Shown in pieces: positions 41,354-51,800 of a stretch of 64,000 bases of DNA. This stretch comes from Marinovum sp048263515. Lineage in GTDB: Bacteria; Pseudomonadota; Alphaproteobacteria; Rhodobacterales; Rhodobacteraceae. The position numbers were made by a program, and so were the translations under genes. The stretch covers positions 36,497 through 100,496 of the forward strand of contig NZ_JBLXEC010000017.1 of NCBI RefSeq assembly GCF_048263515.1. Reading direction: 5' to 3'. The number at the start of each line of letters is the position of its first letter. Position 1 is the first letter of the stretch. The notes under the pieces are model-generated. The model was given only the letters and a program-made list of their open reading frames with translations. It searched no databases and was not told the DNA's origin.

Positions 41354-43006
41354 TCAGACGTCGGCCGCTTCACCCACGTTGTCGACACCCCGCTCTTCGA
41401 GCAGCGTGGTCAGCCAGTTCGGGTCCATCTCGGGCACCGAGCTGAGCAGCAGGTCGGTGTAGGGATGGTGCGGCGGGGTGAACATCTCGTCCTTGGGCCC
41501 CTGCTCCACCACCTTGCCGTATTGCATCACCACCACCTCGTCGGCGATCGAACGCACGGTCGCGAGGTCGTGGGTGATGAACATGTAGGCCAGGTCGAGC
41601 TCGTTCTGCAGCCGGTCGAGCAGCTTGAGAATGCCCTCGGCCACCAGCTGATCGAGCGCCGAGGTGACCTCGTCGCAGATGATGAAGGTGGGCTCTGCCG
41701 CCAGCGCCCTGGCGATGCCGATGCGCTGCTTCTGGCCGCCTGACAGCTCTGGCGGATAACGGTTGTAGTACTTCGACGGATCGAGCTCGATCAGGTCGAG
41801 CAGCTCGTCCACCCGGTGCTTCAGATCAGCGCCCGACAGGCAGGAATAGAACTGCGCCGGCCGGCCGATGATCTCGGAGATCCGCACCTTGGGGTTCAGC
41901 GCCGTATCGGCCATCTGATAGATCATCTGCGCCTGGCGCAGCTGGTCCTTGGAGCGGTCCTGATAGCGCGGCGGCAGCGGCTCGCCCTGAAACAGCACCT
42001 GGCCGTTCGACGGCGGCAGCAGACCTGTGATCACCCGGGCGGTGGTCGATTTGCCAGAGCCGCTTTCGCCCACCACGGCGACGGTCATGCCCTTGTAGAT
42101 GTCGAAGGACACGTCATCGAGCACCTTGACGCCGCCGGTATAGGAGGCGTCGACGTTCTGCACCGAGATCAGCGGCGTCTCGCCCTTGGGCCGCGGCTTC
42201 TGCGGCCGCTCGAAGCTGCGCACCGCCCAGAGCGACTTGGTGTAATCCTCCTGCGGATTGTCCAGCATCTCTTCGGTCGGCTGCTGCTCGACCTCTTCGC
42301 CCTTGAGCAGCACCTTGATGGTATCGGCCATCTGCGCCACCACGGCGAGGTCATGGGTGATGTAGATCGCGGCGGTGTTGAACTGGTCGACGATGTCACG
42401 GATCGCCGCCAGAACCTCGATCTGGGTGGTCACGTCGAGCGCCGTCGTCGGCTCGTCAAAGATGATCAGGTCCGGCCGGCACGACATCGCCATCGCCGTC
42501 ATCGCCCGCTGCAACTGCCCGCCGGACACCTGGTGGGGATAGCGAAAGCCGATCTCCTTGGGGTTGGGCAGGCGCAGACGCTCGTAGAGGTCCATCGCGT
42601 CTTCCTGCGCCTCGATCCGCTTCTGGATGCGGTAGTGCAGCGGCGCCTCGGTGTGCTGGTCGATGATCTTGTGCGCCGGGTTGAAGCTGGCGGCCGCCGA
42701 CTGCGCCACATAGGCGATACGGCTGCCCCTCAAAGCGCGCCGCTCGCCCTCGGTGGCGGTGGTCAGCTCCATGCCGTCGAACTCGATCTTCGAGCCTTCG
42801 ACAATGCGGGTGCCGTCGCGGGCATAGCCCATGGCGGCGGCGCCGATGGTGGACTTGCCGGCCCCGGATTCGCCGATCAGCCCCATCACCTCGCCGCGGT
42901 GCAGGGTCAGGTCGACGCCCTTGATGATCGGCACCCAGGTCTCGCCGGTGTAGCCCTCGATCTTGAGGTCCTTGATCTCGAGCAGAACGGATTTGTCGTG
43001 TACCAT
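41354..43006 (-). CDS. Opp/Dpp-type ABC transporter, fused double ATP-binding subunit
   Basis: A 550-residue protein containing two full ABC ATPase domains. The first has Walker A GESGAGKST, signature VSGGQLQR and Walker B LIIFDEPTTALD. The second has GESGSGKST, LSGGQKQR and FIICDEVTSALD. Each is followed by the oligopeptide/dipeptide-type C-terminal extension. This is the energy subunit of the importer encoded upstream on the same strand; the spacing to the permease gene is 5 nt. The second Walker B reads DEVTSALD rather than DEPTSALD, a common variation. Confidence 0.95.
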   Translation of the reverse strand: MVHDKSVLLEIKDLKIEGYTGETWVPIIKGVDLTLHRGEVMGLIGESGAGKSTIGAAAMGYARDGTRIVEGSKIEFDGMELTTATEGERRALRGSRIAYVAQSAAASFNPAHKIIDQHTEAPLHYRIQKRIEAQEDAMDLYERLRLPNPKEIGFRYPHQVSGGQLQRAMTAMAMSCRPDLIIFDEPTTALDVTTQIEVLAAIRDIVDQFNTAAIYITHDLAVVAQMADTIKVLLKGEEVEQQPTEEMLDNPQEDYTKSLWAVRSFERPQKPRPKGETPLISVQNVDASYTGGVKVLDDVSFDIYKGMTVAVVGESGSGKSTTARVITGLLPPSNGQVLFQGEPLPPRYQDRSKDQLRQAQMIYQMADTALNPKVRISEIIGRPAQFYSCLSGADLKHRVDELLDLIELDPSKYYNRYPPELSGGQKQRIGIARALAAEPTFIICDEVTSALDQLVAEGILKLLDRLQNELDLAYMFITHDLATVRSIADEVVVMQYGKVVEQGPKDEMFTPPHHPYTDLLLSSVPEMDPNWLTTLLEERGVDNVGEAADV

Positions 43007-43011
43007 CTAGC

Positions 43012-44073
43012 TTACTCCTTCAGTCCGGAGGACCGGAACAGCATCCAGTCGACAACGAAGTTGACCGCCACGGTCAGCAGGGCGATCGCCGCCGCCGGGA
43101 TCAGCGGGGTGATGTCCCCGAACGAGATCAGCGTGGCGTTTTCCCGCACCATCGAGCCCCAGTCCGCGGTCGGCGGCTGGATGCCGAGGCCCAGGAACGA
43201 CAGGCCCGCCACCAGCAGGAAGACAAAGCAGAACTCGAGCCCGAATTCGGCGATCAGTGGCGCGGTGGAATTGGGCAGGATTTCCTTGCGGATCAGGTAG
43301 CTGTCCTTTTCGCCGCGCAGCTTCGCCGCCTCGATATAATCCATCACCACCACGTTGCCAGCCACCGCCCGCGTCAGGCGGAAGACCCGCGGCGCATAGA
43401 TGATCGCGACGGCAATGATGATGACATAGACGTGCGGCCCGAAGATCGACAGCATCAGCAGGGCAAAGATCAGCGAGGGGATCGACATGATCACATCGGC
43501 AAAGCGCCCCATGGCCTGGTCAAACCAGCCGCCCTTGGTGGCGGCCAGCAGACCGCCGATCGCGCCAAGCGCAAAGGCGGCAATCGTCGCCGCCAGCGCC
43601 AGCCCGACCGAGTTGCGCGCGCCGTAAATGATCCGGCTGAACATGTCGCGGCCCAGCTGATCGGCGCCCAGCAGCATGTTCTCGTCCGCCGGGGCAAAGG
43701 ACGAGGCGATGACCTCGCTCTCGCCGAAGGGCGCGATCCAGGGCGCGAAGATCGCGGCGATGGCATAGGTGAAGATCACGAACATGCCGAAGGCCGCGGT
43801 CAGCGGCGCGGTCTTGAGCTCCTTGCCGAGGTTGGTGGGCACCAGCAGCACGAGGAATTCGCGGAAGCTGTAGGACACCCCCGCCGCGAATGCCAGCGCC
43901 GCCGCCGCGGTGGCGACGAAGCGCAGCGCGCCGGTGCCGCCGACGATGCCCAGGATGAAGCTGATCAAAGTCAGCGAGAACAGCAGGATGAAGGGCCCCC
44001 GCTTTTCGTAGAACGCCGCCAGACATGATGCGATGATCAGGCAGGCGAAGTAGAGAATGACGAATACGCTCAT
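43012..44073 (-). CDS. ABC transporter permease (DppC/OppC type) with N-terminal extension
   Basis: A 353-residue inner-membrane subunit. The C-terminal ~260 residues match DppC: LLGADQLGRDMFSRIIYGARNS, then the ATPase-coupling EAAKLRGEKDSYLIRKEILPNS. The first ~85 residues contain two to three additional hydrophobic segments (ILYFACLIIASCLAAF, FILLFSLTLISFILGIVGG) not usual in DppC, before the VPTNLGKELKTAPLTAAFG segment. The function of the extra segments is unknown. It lies 12 nt after the partner permease gene. Confidence 0.92.
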   Translation of the reverse strand: MSVFVILYFACLIIASCLAAFYEKRGPFILLFSLTLISFILGIVGGTGALRFVATAAAALAFAAGVSYSFREFLVLLVPTNLGKELKTAPLTAAFGMFVIFTYAIAAIFAPWIAPFGESEVIASSFAPADENMLLGADQLGRDMFSRIIYGARNSVGLALAATIAAFALGAIGGLLAATKGGWFDQAMGRFADVIMSIPSLIFALLMLSIFGPHVYVIIIAVAIIYAPRVFRLTRAVAGNVVVMDYIEAAKLRGEKDSYLIRKEILPNSTAPLIAEFGLEFCFVFLLVAGLSFLGLGIQPPTADWGSMVRENATLISFGDITPLIPAAAIALLTVAVNFVVDWMLFRSSGLKE

Positions 44074-44085
44074 GGTCTCTCTCCC

Positions 44086-45042
44086 TTACTTCGGATGCCG
44101 CAGGCGCGGATTTGTGAGGATTGCGCCGACATCGGCTGCCAGATTGAGCAGGATGAAGGTCGCCGCGAAGATCAGGCAGCAGGCCTGAACGATGGGGAAG
44201 TCACGCTTCGACACCGCGTCGACCAGCGCCTGGCCGATGCCGGGATAGACAAAGACCACCTCGACCAGCACCACGCCGGTAATCAGGTAGGCCAGGTTCA
44301 GCGCGATGACGTTGATGATCGGCGCCCAGGCATTGGGCAGCGCGTGTTTCACGATCACCTTCCAGGGCGGCGTGCCTTTCAGCCGCGCCATCTCGATGTA
44401 GGGCGAGGCCAGCAGGTTGATGATCGCCGCCCGGGTCATCCGCATCATGTGCGCGGTGACCACCAGGACCAGCGTCAGCGCCGGCAGGAAGGTGCGGTGC
44501 AGCAGGTCGAGAAAGGACATGTCGGCGCGCAGGCTGGCGATCGCCGGGAACATGCCGGTCTTGACCGAGAGATAGAGGATCAGGATGTAGCCGAGAAAGA
44601 ACTCCGGGCTAGAGATCGAGGTCAGCGTCAGCACGTTTGCGACCCGGTCGAACAGGGTGTTGCGCAGAAGCGCCACGATCACGCCCAGGGTGATGGCAAA
44701 GGGCACGGCGATCACCGCGGCATAGGCCGCGAGAAACAGCGTGTTGACGAAACGCTCGGTGATGATCGAGCTGACACGTTCGCCGGACACGACCGAATTG
44801 CCGAAATCGCCGACGACGGCACCGCCCAGCCATTCGAAATAGCGCACGAAGGCGGGTTTGTTCAGTCCCATCTCCTCGCGCAGGGCGGCCAGGTTCTCTG
44901 GCGTGGCACCCTGGCCCAGAACCGCTTCGGCGATGTCACCGGGCAGCAGTTCGACCATGAAGAAGATGATGACGGATATGACCAGAAGCGTGATGAGGCC
45001 AAAGCCCAGACGCTTCAGGACGAGGCTCAGAATGTCCCCCAT
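44086..45042 (-). CDS. ABC transporter permease (DppB/OppB type)
   Basis: A 318-residue inner-membrane subunit with the DppB N-terminus (LKRLGFGLITLLVISVIIFFMVELLPGD), the coupling loop EMARLKGTPPWKVIVKHALPNAW and VFVYPGIGQALVDAVSKRDFPIVQ. Six hydrophobic helices are visible. GGGAGAGCC precedes the ATG. Confidence 0.95.
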   Translation of the reverse strand: MGDILSLVLKRLGFGLITLLVISVIIFFMVELLPGDIAEAVLGQGATPENLAALREEMGLNKPAFVRYFEWLGGAVVGDFGNSVVSGERVSSIITERFVNTLFLAAYAAVIAVPFAITLGVIVALLRNTLFDRVANVLTLTSISSPEFFLGYILILYLSVKTGMFPAIASLRADMSFLDLLHRTFLPALTLVLVVTAHMMRMTRAAIINLLASPYIEMARLKGTPPWKVIVKHALPNAWAPIINVIALNLAYLITGVVLVEVVFVYPGIGQALVDAVSKRDFPIVQACCLIFAATFILLNLAADVGAILTNPRLRHPK

Positions 45043-45112
45043 TGAGGCTCTCCCTTTGCTTTTTATCCCGCGCCAGGCGTGGGTCTTTGGGCCCGGTCAG
45101 GGGCCGGTGCGA

Positions 45113-45135
45113 TGGCCCGGGACGCGCCCGGGCCA
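45113..45135 (-). promoter_or_regulatory. Intercistronic hairpin between substrate-binding protein and permease genes
   Basis: A 9-bp perfect stem (TGGCCCGGG/CCCGGGCCA) with a 5-nt loop and no T-run, in the 113-nt gap. Such hairpins commonly protect the upstream mRNA and keep binding-protein levels above those of the permease; this role is inferred. Confidence 0.6.
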
Positions 45136-45155
45136 CCACCTCTGTCAGGGTCGGC

Positions 45156-46763
45156 TCAGCCGTCGAACCACCAGCGGCTGGCGGCGCGGCAGCCGTCCAT
45201 TTCCCAGCTCGCGGCCAGTTCGCCGCTGTTCTGGACGTTGGACCGGCGGCCGTAGACGAAGTTCCGGAAGAACGGGATGATCGTGCCGCCATCGTCGCGG
45301 GCGATCTCGGCCATCTCGCGGTAGATCTCGGAGCGCTTGGCATCGTCCAGCTCGGACTTGCCCTGCAGCAACAGCTCGTTGAAGCGCTCGTTGTCCCAGA
45401 AGCTCTCGTTCCAGGCCGCGTCGTTCTTGTAGGCCAGGGTGTACATCACGTCCGGTGTCGGACGCGCGCCCCAGGCCACGGCGCAGAACGGCTTTTTCAG
45501 CCAGACGTCCGAGTAATAGCCATCGTTGGGCTCGCGCACGACGGTGATGTCGATGCCCGCCGCCTTGGCCTGCTCGGAGTAGAGCACGCACATGTCGACC
45601 GCGCCCGAGAATATCGATTCCGCCGAGGACAGGTTGATCTTGAGGTTCTCGTGACCGGCCTTCTTGAGCAGCGCCTTGGCCTTGTCGGGGTCGTAGCTGA
45701 GCTGGTCGAGCCCCTCGGGGTAATAGGGCTGCGCCGGCGAGTGGTGGAAATCGTTGCCGGGCGTGCCGGCGCCAAAGGCGATCTTTTCGACGATCTCCTC
45801 GCGGTTCATCGCCAGTTTCAGCGCCATGCGCACGTCGACATTGTCGAACGGCGCGGTGTTGCAATGCATCGGCATGGTGATCGCCGAGGCCGAGGGCACG
45901 TTTTCCACGATCAGCTGCGGATTGCGCTGCATCAGCGCCATGGTCTTGAGGTCGATGGCCGAGACCGCGTCGACATCGCCGGTGACTAGGGCGGTCTGGC
46001 GGGCGTTGGGATCGTTGATCGCGATCATCTCGACCGCGTCGAAATAGGCGCCTTCGCCGTGCCAGTCGTCATGCCGCTCGAGCTTGAAGCCGACGCCGAA
46101 CTCGCCATCGACGATCTTGTAGGGGCCGCAGCCGATGCCGCTCTGCCAGTCGATGCCGTCCTCGGTCGCCGGCTGGATCGTCAGGTGATAGTCGGTCATC
46201 AGCCAGGGCAGGTCGGCGTTCGGGCCGGTCAGCTTGAAGACGACGGTCAGATCGTCGGTCTTGGTGATGTCCTCGACATCCGCGAGCAGTGCCTTGGCCG
46301 CCGAGGTGGAGTTTTCGCCGCGGTGGAAGTTCATCGAGGCGATTACGTCATCGGCGGTACATTTGCGGCCGTCGTGGAAGGTGACGTTGTCGCGGATCTT
46401 GAAGGTCCATTCCGAAGCATCCTCGGAGCCGGTCCACTCTTCCGCCACGTCGCCGCCCAGGGTCTGATCGGTGTTGATCAGCGTCAGATAGGCGCGGTGG
46501 GTGTGGGCCAGGAAGATCTGCTGGATCGACAGATAGGTGCCGGGATTGTGGGTGTCGGACGAGTTGTTGTCATGGATGCCCACCCGGAAGGTGCCGCCGG
46601 ATTTGGGCTGCGCCTTGGCCTCGGTGGTCCAGAGACCGGTGGCGGCAGCGGCGGTCACGCCGGCGGCGGCCGAATGGCGCATGAAGTCGCGCCGCGACAG
46701 GCGACCGAGGCGCGCCTCGTGCGTCAGCCGGTCCATCAGGCTTTGGTCTTTTTTGTTACGCAT
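45156..46763 (-). CDS. ABC transporter substrate-binding protein (SBP_bac_5), Tat-exported
   Basis: A 535-residue family 5 solute-binding protein. The N-terminus has a Tat signal (RLSRRDFMRHSAAAGVTAAAATGLWTTEAKA). GGTFRVGIHDNNSSDTHNPGTY, EEWTGSEDASEWTFKIRDNVTFHDG and YPEGLDQLSYDPDKAKALLKKAG are family blocks. The ligand is unknown; peptides, opines or oligosaccharides are all possible for this family. GGGAGAAC precedes the ATG. First gene of the transporter operon. Confidence 0.94.
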   Translation of the reverse strand: MRNKKDQSLMDRLTHEARLGRLSRRDFMRHSAAAGVTAAAATGLWTTEAKAQPKSGGTFRVGIHDNNSSDTHNPGTYLSIQQIFLAHTHRAYLTLINTDQTLGGDVAEEWTGSEDASEWTFKIRDNVTFHDGRKCTADDVIASMNFHRGENSTSAAKALLADVEDITKTDDLTVVFKLTGPNADLPWLMTDYHLTIQPATEDGIDWQSGIGCGPYKIVDGEFGVGFKLERHDDWHGEGAYFDAVEMIAINDPNARQTALVTGDVDAVSAIDLKTMALMQRNPQLIVENVPSASAITMPMHCNTAPFDNVDVRMALKLAMNREEIVEKIAFGAGTPGNDFHHSPAQPYYPEGLDQLSYDPDKAKALLKKAGHENLKINLSSAESIFSGAVDMCVLYSEQAKAAGIDITVVREPNDGYYSDVWLKKPFCAVAWGARPTPDVMYTLAYKNDAAWNESFWDNERFNELLLQGKSELDDAKRSEIYREMAEIARDDGGTIIPFFRNFVYGRRSNVQNSGELAASWEMDGCRAASRWWFDG

Positions 46764-47004
46764 GGTGTGTTCTCCCTGTTGTCATGCGAGGGCCCGCCGT
46801 TTGCGGCGGGTCATGCCGTGGCCCCCTGCGGGGCCATCGACCGAGGTCTTGGCTGTCGGGCCGCCGTGGCGGCAGAACAGGTCGGTCGGTCGACGCATTC
46901 CGAAATGCTTTTTCCTGTTTCCCTGCGTGGCATCCGCCCAGGCGCGCGCATCATCACGCCGGCCTTTGTGCCACGCGGGCCGGTCTCCGGTGCGACGTTC
47001 GCTT

Positions 47005-47148
47005 GTGCGAAAACGACACCTCCATCGAAACATGATCACCGGCGCTAATCCACTCAAATTCTCGAAATCTCTTGTCTTTTTCGCAGACAGGCCCCGGGGC
47101 CAGCCTGCGCGAAATGAACCGGAAACGACAGAAATGTCGTTTTCGCAC
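47005..47148. promoter_or_regulatory. Spaced 14-bp perfect inverted repeat upstream of the ABC operon
   Basis: GTGCGAAAACGACA (47005-47018) and its exact reverse complement (47135-47148) flank 116 bp. A third, related half-site at 47123-47130 (AAACGACA) forms a tight hairpin with the right arm around a GAAA loop. The 628-bp gap 46764-47391 shows no convincing gene. These could be operators for a repressor of the transporter operon or arms of a small degenerate element. Confidence 0.5.
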
Positions 47149-47391
47149 GCCGAGCACCGGCTTGCAACCAAGCGGCCCGGTGCCGCGCCACGGCCGAAGC
47201 GCAGCGCGGGCTCGTCGGAGAGGGCGCGCCGGTGCCCTTCGGCGGGCGCGGCCCTGGCCCCGACGCCTGCTGGCCGCAGCTGCCTAGATGGTATCACTTT
47301 CCCTGTCATCGCCCCCGAGTGTGCGGGCGAGACCGGCGGATCCCGGGCCGAAAACCGAAGGTTTGGCGGCCGAATCCGACCTCTGCCGCGG

Positions 47392-48351
47392 TCAGTCGTC
47401 GTCCGGCAGCCACTCGCAGGGCACCGCTGGCATCACCGAGCGCAACAGCGTCACCGCGGACTCGAGCCCCTCGCCCGCGTCGATCAACCGGTCCTGTGGC
47501 TGGATGCTGAGCCAGCCGTCATAGCCCGCCATCCGCAGCCGGTAGCAGAACTGCCGCCACCAATCCGCGCCATGGCCATAGCCCGGCGTCACCGGAGACC
47601 AGGCTCGCGCCGGCACATCGCCCAGCGCACCGGTCTCCAGCCGCGAGGTGGTGGCCAGCACCGACGCGTTGAGCATCACGTCGCCCGCATGCACATGGTG
47701 GATCGCCTCGCCCAGCGCCTCGGCCGCGACCAGCGGATCGGCCCCCATCCAGGCCAGTTGCCCGGGATCGAGGCTGGCGCCCAGCATCGGCCCGACCAGT
47801 TCGCGCAGCTTCAGCAGGCTGGGAACGTTGTAGACACATTGGTTGCCGTGCAGCCCCAGAGCGATCTGCCGCACACCGCTGTCGCGGGCGACGGCGACCG
47901 CCGCCTCCCAGAAGGGCAGAAGCACCTCATCCCACTGGAACCGCAGGATATCCTGCGTCTCCGGCGGCCAGGACGAGACCACCCAGTTGGGCATGGTGTC
48001 GGTGGCGGTGCCGGCGGGCAGGCCCGACATGGTGCAGACCGTGCCGATCCCCATCTCGCCGGCCAGCCGAATGGTATCGAGCAGGCAATCGCCCTGCGCC
48101 CGGTCGGTGGGATGCAGCGGGTTGCCGCTGGCATTCAGACTGACGATCTCCAGTCCCCGGCTCTCGAATGCGCGGCGAAACCGACGCCGCGCCTTGGGGT
48201 TGCCCTTCAGCTCGGCCAGATCGACATGGGGCGCCTGCGACCAGCCGCCCGTCGTTACCTCGACACCCTTGAGCCCGAGCGCCGCCGCCCGGTCTAGCAT
48301 GGCGTCGCGCGAGAGATCCGCCATGCAATCCGACACACAGCCCAGCTTCAT
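47392..48351 (-). CDS. Sugar phosphate isomerase/epimerase-type TIM-barrel protein
   Basis: A 319-residue xylose-isomerase-like TIM barrel (AP_endonuc_2 family). Likely metal-ligand regions are LGLKGVEVTTGGW, IALGLHGNQCVYN, LGASLDPGQLAWMG and IHHVHAGDVML. Relatives isomerise or dehydrate sugars and inositol derivatives. It precedes the ABC transporter operon on the same strand at 628 bp distance, so a sugar-like ligand for the transporter is possible but unproven. Confidence 0.85.
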   Translation of the reverse strand: MKLGCVSDCMADLSRDAMLDRAAALGLKGVEVTTGGWSQAPHVDLAELKGNPKARRRFRRAFESRGLEIVSLNASGNPLHPTDRAQGDCLLDTIRLAGEMGIGTVCTMSGLPAGTATDTMPNWVVSSWPPETQDILRFQWDEVLLPFWEAAVAVARDSGVRQIALGLHGNQCVYNVPSLLKLRELVGPMLGASLDPGQLAWMGADPLVAAEALGEAIHHVHAGDVMLNASVLATTSRLETGALGDVPARAWSPVTPGYGHGADWWRQFCYRLRMAGYDGWLSIQPQDRLIDAGEGLESAVTLLRSVMPAVPCEWLPDDD

Positions 48352-48753
48352 GCGCGCGCCCCCATGGGTGCGCTGCGCGGTTCATCTGAAATCATTCCAA
48401 GGCTCCACACGCGGCCCGGCCCCGACCGCATGTCAACGCCCTGCGCCGCGCTCATTGATGCGACCTGCGCAGCATGGCCCGGAATGGTTGCCAGAAGGCT
48501 AACGGGGACAGGCGGCCTGTGAATGCGCCAGACGAGCGGGGGCCAACTCACCCGGTCGCCAGCCGTCAGTGAAGGGTGAAACCGGACCAAGGAACTCGGG
48601 AGACCTGGCCCTTGCAGAAAGCCAGCCAATCCAGTCACTTCGCCGAAATCCGACGCCCCGGGCCCCTCCCGTCAGGCGCGCAAGTTGACGAATGCCACCG
48701 CCCAGAGCTGAGAGTTCCACGACCTCCGCAGCGCGCCGGCTCGGGCCGCCAAT

Positions 48754-48782
48754 TTGTCCCGAATCGGCATTTCAGGTAGATT
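48754..48782 (+). promoter_or_regulatory. Probable sigma70 promoter of the giant three-gene locus
   Basis: TTGTCC (48754-48759), a 17-bp spacer and TAGATT (48777-48782) lie 36 nt before the ATG at 48819. The rest of the 467-bp gap 48352-48753 shows no convincing gene or repeat. Confidence 0.45.
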
Positions 48783-48818
48783 GGGCAAGCGCTATTCAGG
48801 CGCCACAGAGTGGCTTTT

Positions 48819-51800
48819 ATGCCTTTACGCATACCCCTCGACCGAACTGCCCTTGTCCGTCTGATAGCCACGGCGGCCTGTTGCCTCGCCCTGCTCCTCG
48901 CCCTTCCCGCGCTTGCCGAGGTCGGCTCGGCGCTTCGCCTGAGCACGGATGTCCGGCGCGGCGATGCGCCCCTGACCGTGCAGTTCAGGCCGCTCGCCCG
49001 CACCTATCCGGCCGGCAAGATCGCCCGGGTCGAGATCGATCCCGGCGACGGCTCCGGCGCGATCGTGCTGCACACCGGCCGTGGCTGGTTCCGGCCGCGA
49101 CCGCGCCATTCCTATGGAACGCCGGGCACCTATTCGGCCAGGCTCACCATGCTGACGGACGACGGCCAGCGGTTGACCACCCGCACAAGGATCACGGTCC
49201 TGCCAGCGACCCCGGCCGATCCTTCTGAGTTGCTGACGGCCACGCCGGTGACCGGCGATGCCCCGCATGAGGTGACCTTCAAGATCGGTGGCGCCACGTT
49301 GCCCTTTACCGCGCGCAGGGGCCGGCTCAGCTTTGGCGACGGTCAAGCGATATGGGTCATGCCGCATGAAACGGTGACCCACAGCTATGCCCGGCCGGGG
49401 CGCTATGCGGCGCGTCTCGACATTCGGGGGGATCGCGGCAACCGCGCACGGGCGCTGCGGGTGATCACGGTCGCTGAACAGGCGCGGCTGCGGTTCACCG
49501 TGGCGCCCGCCAGTGGTGTGGCGCCGGTCGAAGTGACGCTCCGGGCCAATGTCCCGCGGGGCGATGTCCAGCGCGCCGGCGTCCTGCAGGACGGGCGCGA
49601 GATTCTGGGGACCCAGGCCATCACCGGCCGCGCCGAGGGCCACCTGCGCCTCACCCTGACCGAGCCCGGCACCTACCGTTTCGAGCTGCGTGTGATCACC
49701 CGCAACGGCCGGCGCCACCGCGAGTTGAGAACCGTCACGGTCCGACCGGCAAATCTGGCCGACGCGGGGCCCACCTTCTATGCCCACGATGGCGGTGTCG
49801 TTCAGATTGTCCAGCAGGGCGGCTCCTTCGAGGCGATCATGCGGGCGCCGACGGTCGATCAGGCGCGCAAGGGATACGATATCCACACGGTCCTTGCGCG
49901 CGGCGCCTTTGCCAACCGGGCCTATTCAGCACTTCGACCGCTCGATCCCGACAATCCCGACAGCCCGCGCCGCCGGTTCTACGAAAGCCATCCGGTGCAG
50001 ATCGCGGGCGGCACCTATCTCATTCGCGATGAGGATTGCCCCGATCAATGGGGGCAATACGCCTTTCACATCAATTACGACCCGGCCGGCAAGGCGACGG
50101 CGATTTCCGGCCCGGTGACCTTTGCAAGCTACACCACCCGCAGCGACCGGGCCCATGCGCGGCTCGGCCTGCCGCCGGGGTCGCCCGGGATTGTCGGCAA
50201 TATCGCCTGGGTCAACCACCTGATCTCCATCATGCGGGCCGCCGGCGATTACAGCGACCGCCCGCATGAATGTGTTGCCTCGGATGCCGCCGACGACATC
50301 CGCCCCGCGGTCTTTACCCGGATTACCGAGGAAGAGGCCCGTGCGATTGCGCGCGAGAACATCGGCGCCACCCGTGATTTCGCCCAGATTGCCTATGACA
50401 CCAGCGACCGGAGCGTCCCGGGCGATGGCACGCCGCGAAACCGCGACGCCGAAAGCGGCGAGACCGCCGTCAGCAGCGACCCGGTGATCCTGGCCAGTGG
50501 CGAGTTCATCGAGACCGCCACCGATCTCGAAGGGCCGGCGCCGCTGGGCCTGGGCTGGCGGTTCCAACGCACATACCGCAGCCAGTCGCTGAACCACACA
50601 AGCCTGGGCCATGGCTGGACGCACAATTATCAGCTCGCCCTGACCCGCGACAGAGAGGGCTGGCGGCTGCGCGACGAAAACGGCGCGCATGCGCTTTATG
50701 TGGCGTCGGGCGATGGCAGCTTTGCAACTGCCGACGGATCGCGGCTCGACATCGGCGAGACCCGGCGCCGGATCACCTTTCCCTCGGGCCGGGTCTACGA
50801 CTTCCAGCCGGTGACCGAAGATCCCGACCGCTCGTATCTGGAGGCCATCGAAGACCCGACCGGGGCGCGGATGTCGATGGACTACGATCTGCTCGGGCGA
50901 CTTGTCCGTGTGACCGATCCCGCCGGGCGGCAGGCGCGGTACAGCTATGACAGCAATCGCGGCTACCTTGTCGGGGTGACAGCGCCCGATGGCCGCGCGG
51001 TGCACTTCGACCATGACGCCCAAGGCAACCTGACGCGGGTCGCGCAGGTCTCGGCGGTCACCGGCGACACGCTTGCGGAAACCCGGTTTGGATATGCCGC
51101 GGTTGATGAGGCGGCCGAGGCCGCGCTGCGCCACAACCTGACCGAGATCAGGCTGTCGCCCGGCAGCGGTGGCGGCTGGGGCGTGATCCGGCTGCAATAC
51201 GGCGCGGACCCCGAGGCGCTCGATTTCGACCGGGTGATCTGGCAGCAGACCGACACGCTTGTCGAAACCTTCGCCTATCGGCGGGGCGCGGACCCGGAGC
51301 AGGAGACCTTTGCCACCACCCTACAGGCCCCGGGGCGCGCCACCGAAGAGCATGTCTTTGCCCCGGACGGACGGCACCTTGGCACCAGCTATGTCCTCCC
51401 GGACGAGACCCTTCTGGAGACGCTGTTTCTGTATGACGCAGAAGGGCGGCGGAGCGGGCAGCAGTTCGCGGATGGATCGCGGATCGAGATCCTGCCCGGC
51501 TCCGATCCGGATGTCAGCGTGTTGCGCGAAACACCCGCCGAGACGCAGACCGGGGCGACAGACAGGCTGTGGCTCTATCAGTCGGAGCCGCGCTTCGGCC
51601 AGTTGCGGGCGATCTACGGGCCGTTCTCGGGCACCGTGCCGACCTTGGCCGAGGCCGCCCCGGCGCTGCAGATGCAGCGCGTCTTCGACTACGAGAGCGA
51701 CGGCGGCGGCAGTCTCGGGCGGATCGTGAGCGAAGAGCGGAAAGGCGCAGACGGCACCACCCGGCGGATCGAGTACAGCTGGAACGAGGACGGGTCTCTG

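Noticed and set aside
46782..47309. A 175-codon minus-strand frame in the gap upstream of the ABC operon
   Set aside because: It has no ribosome site, runs through the inverted-repeat region and shows no protein-like pattern.
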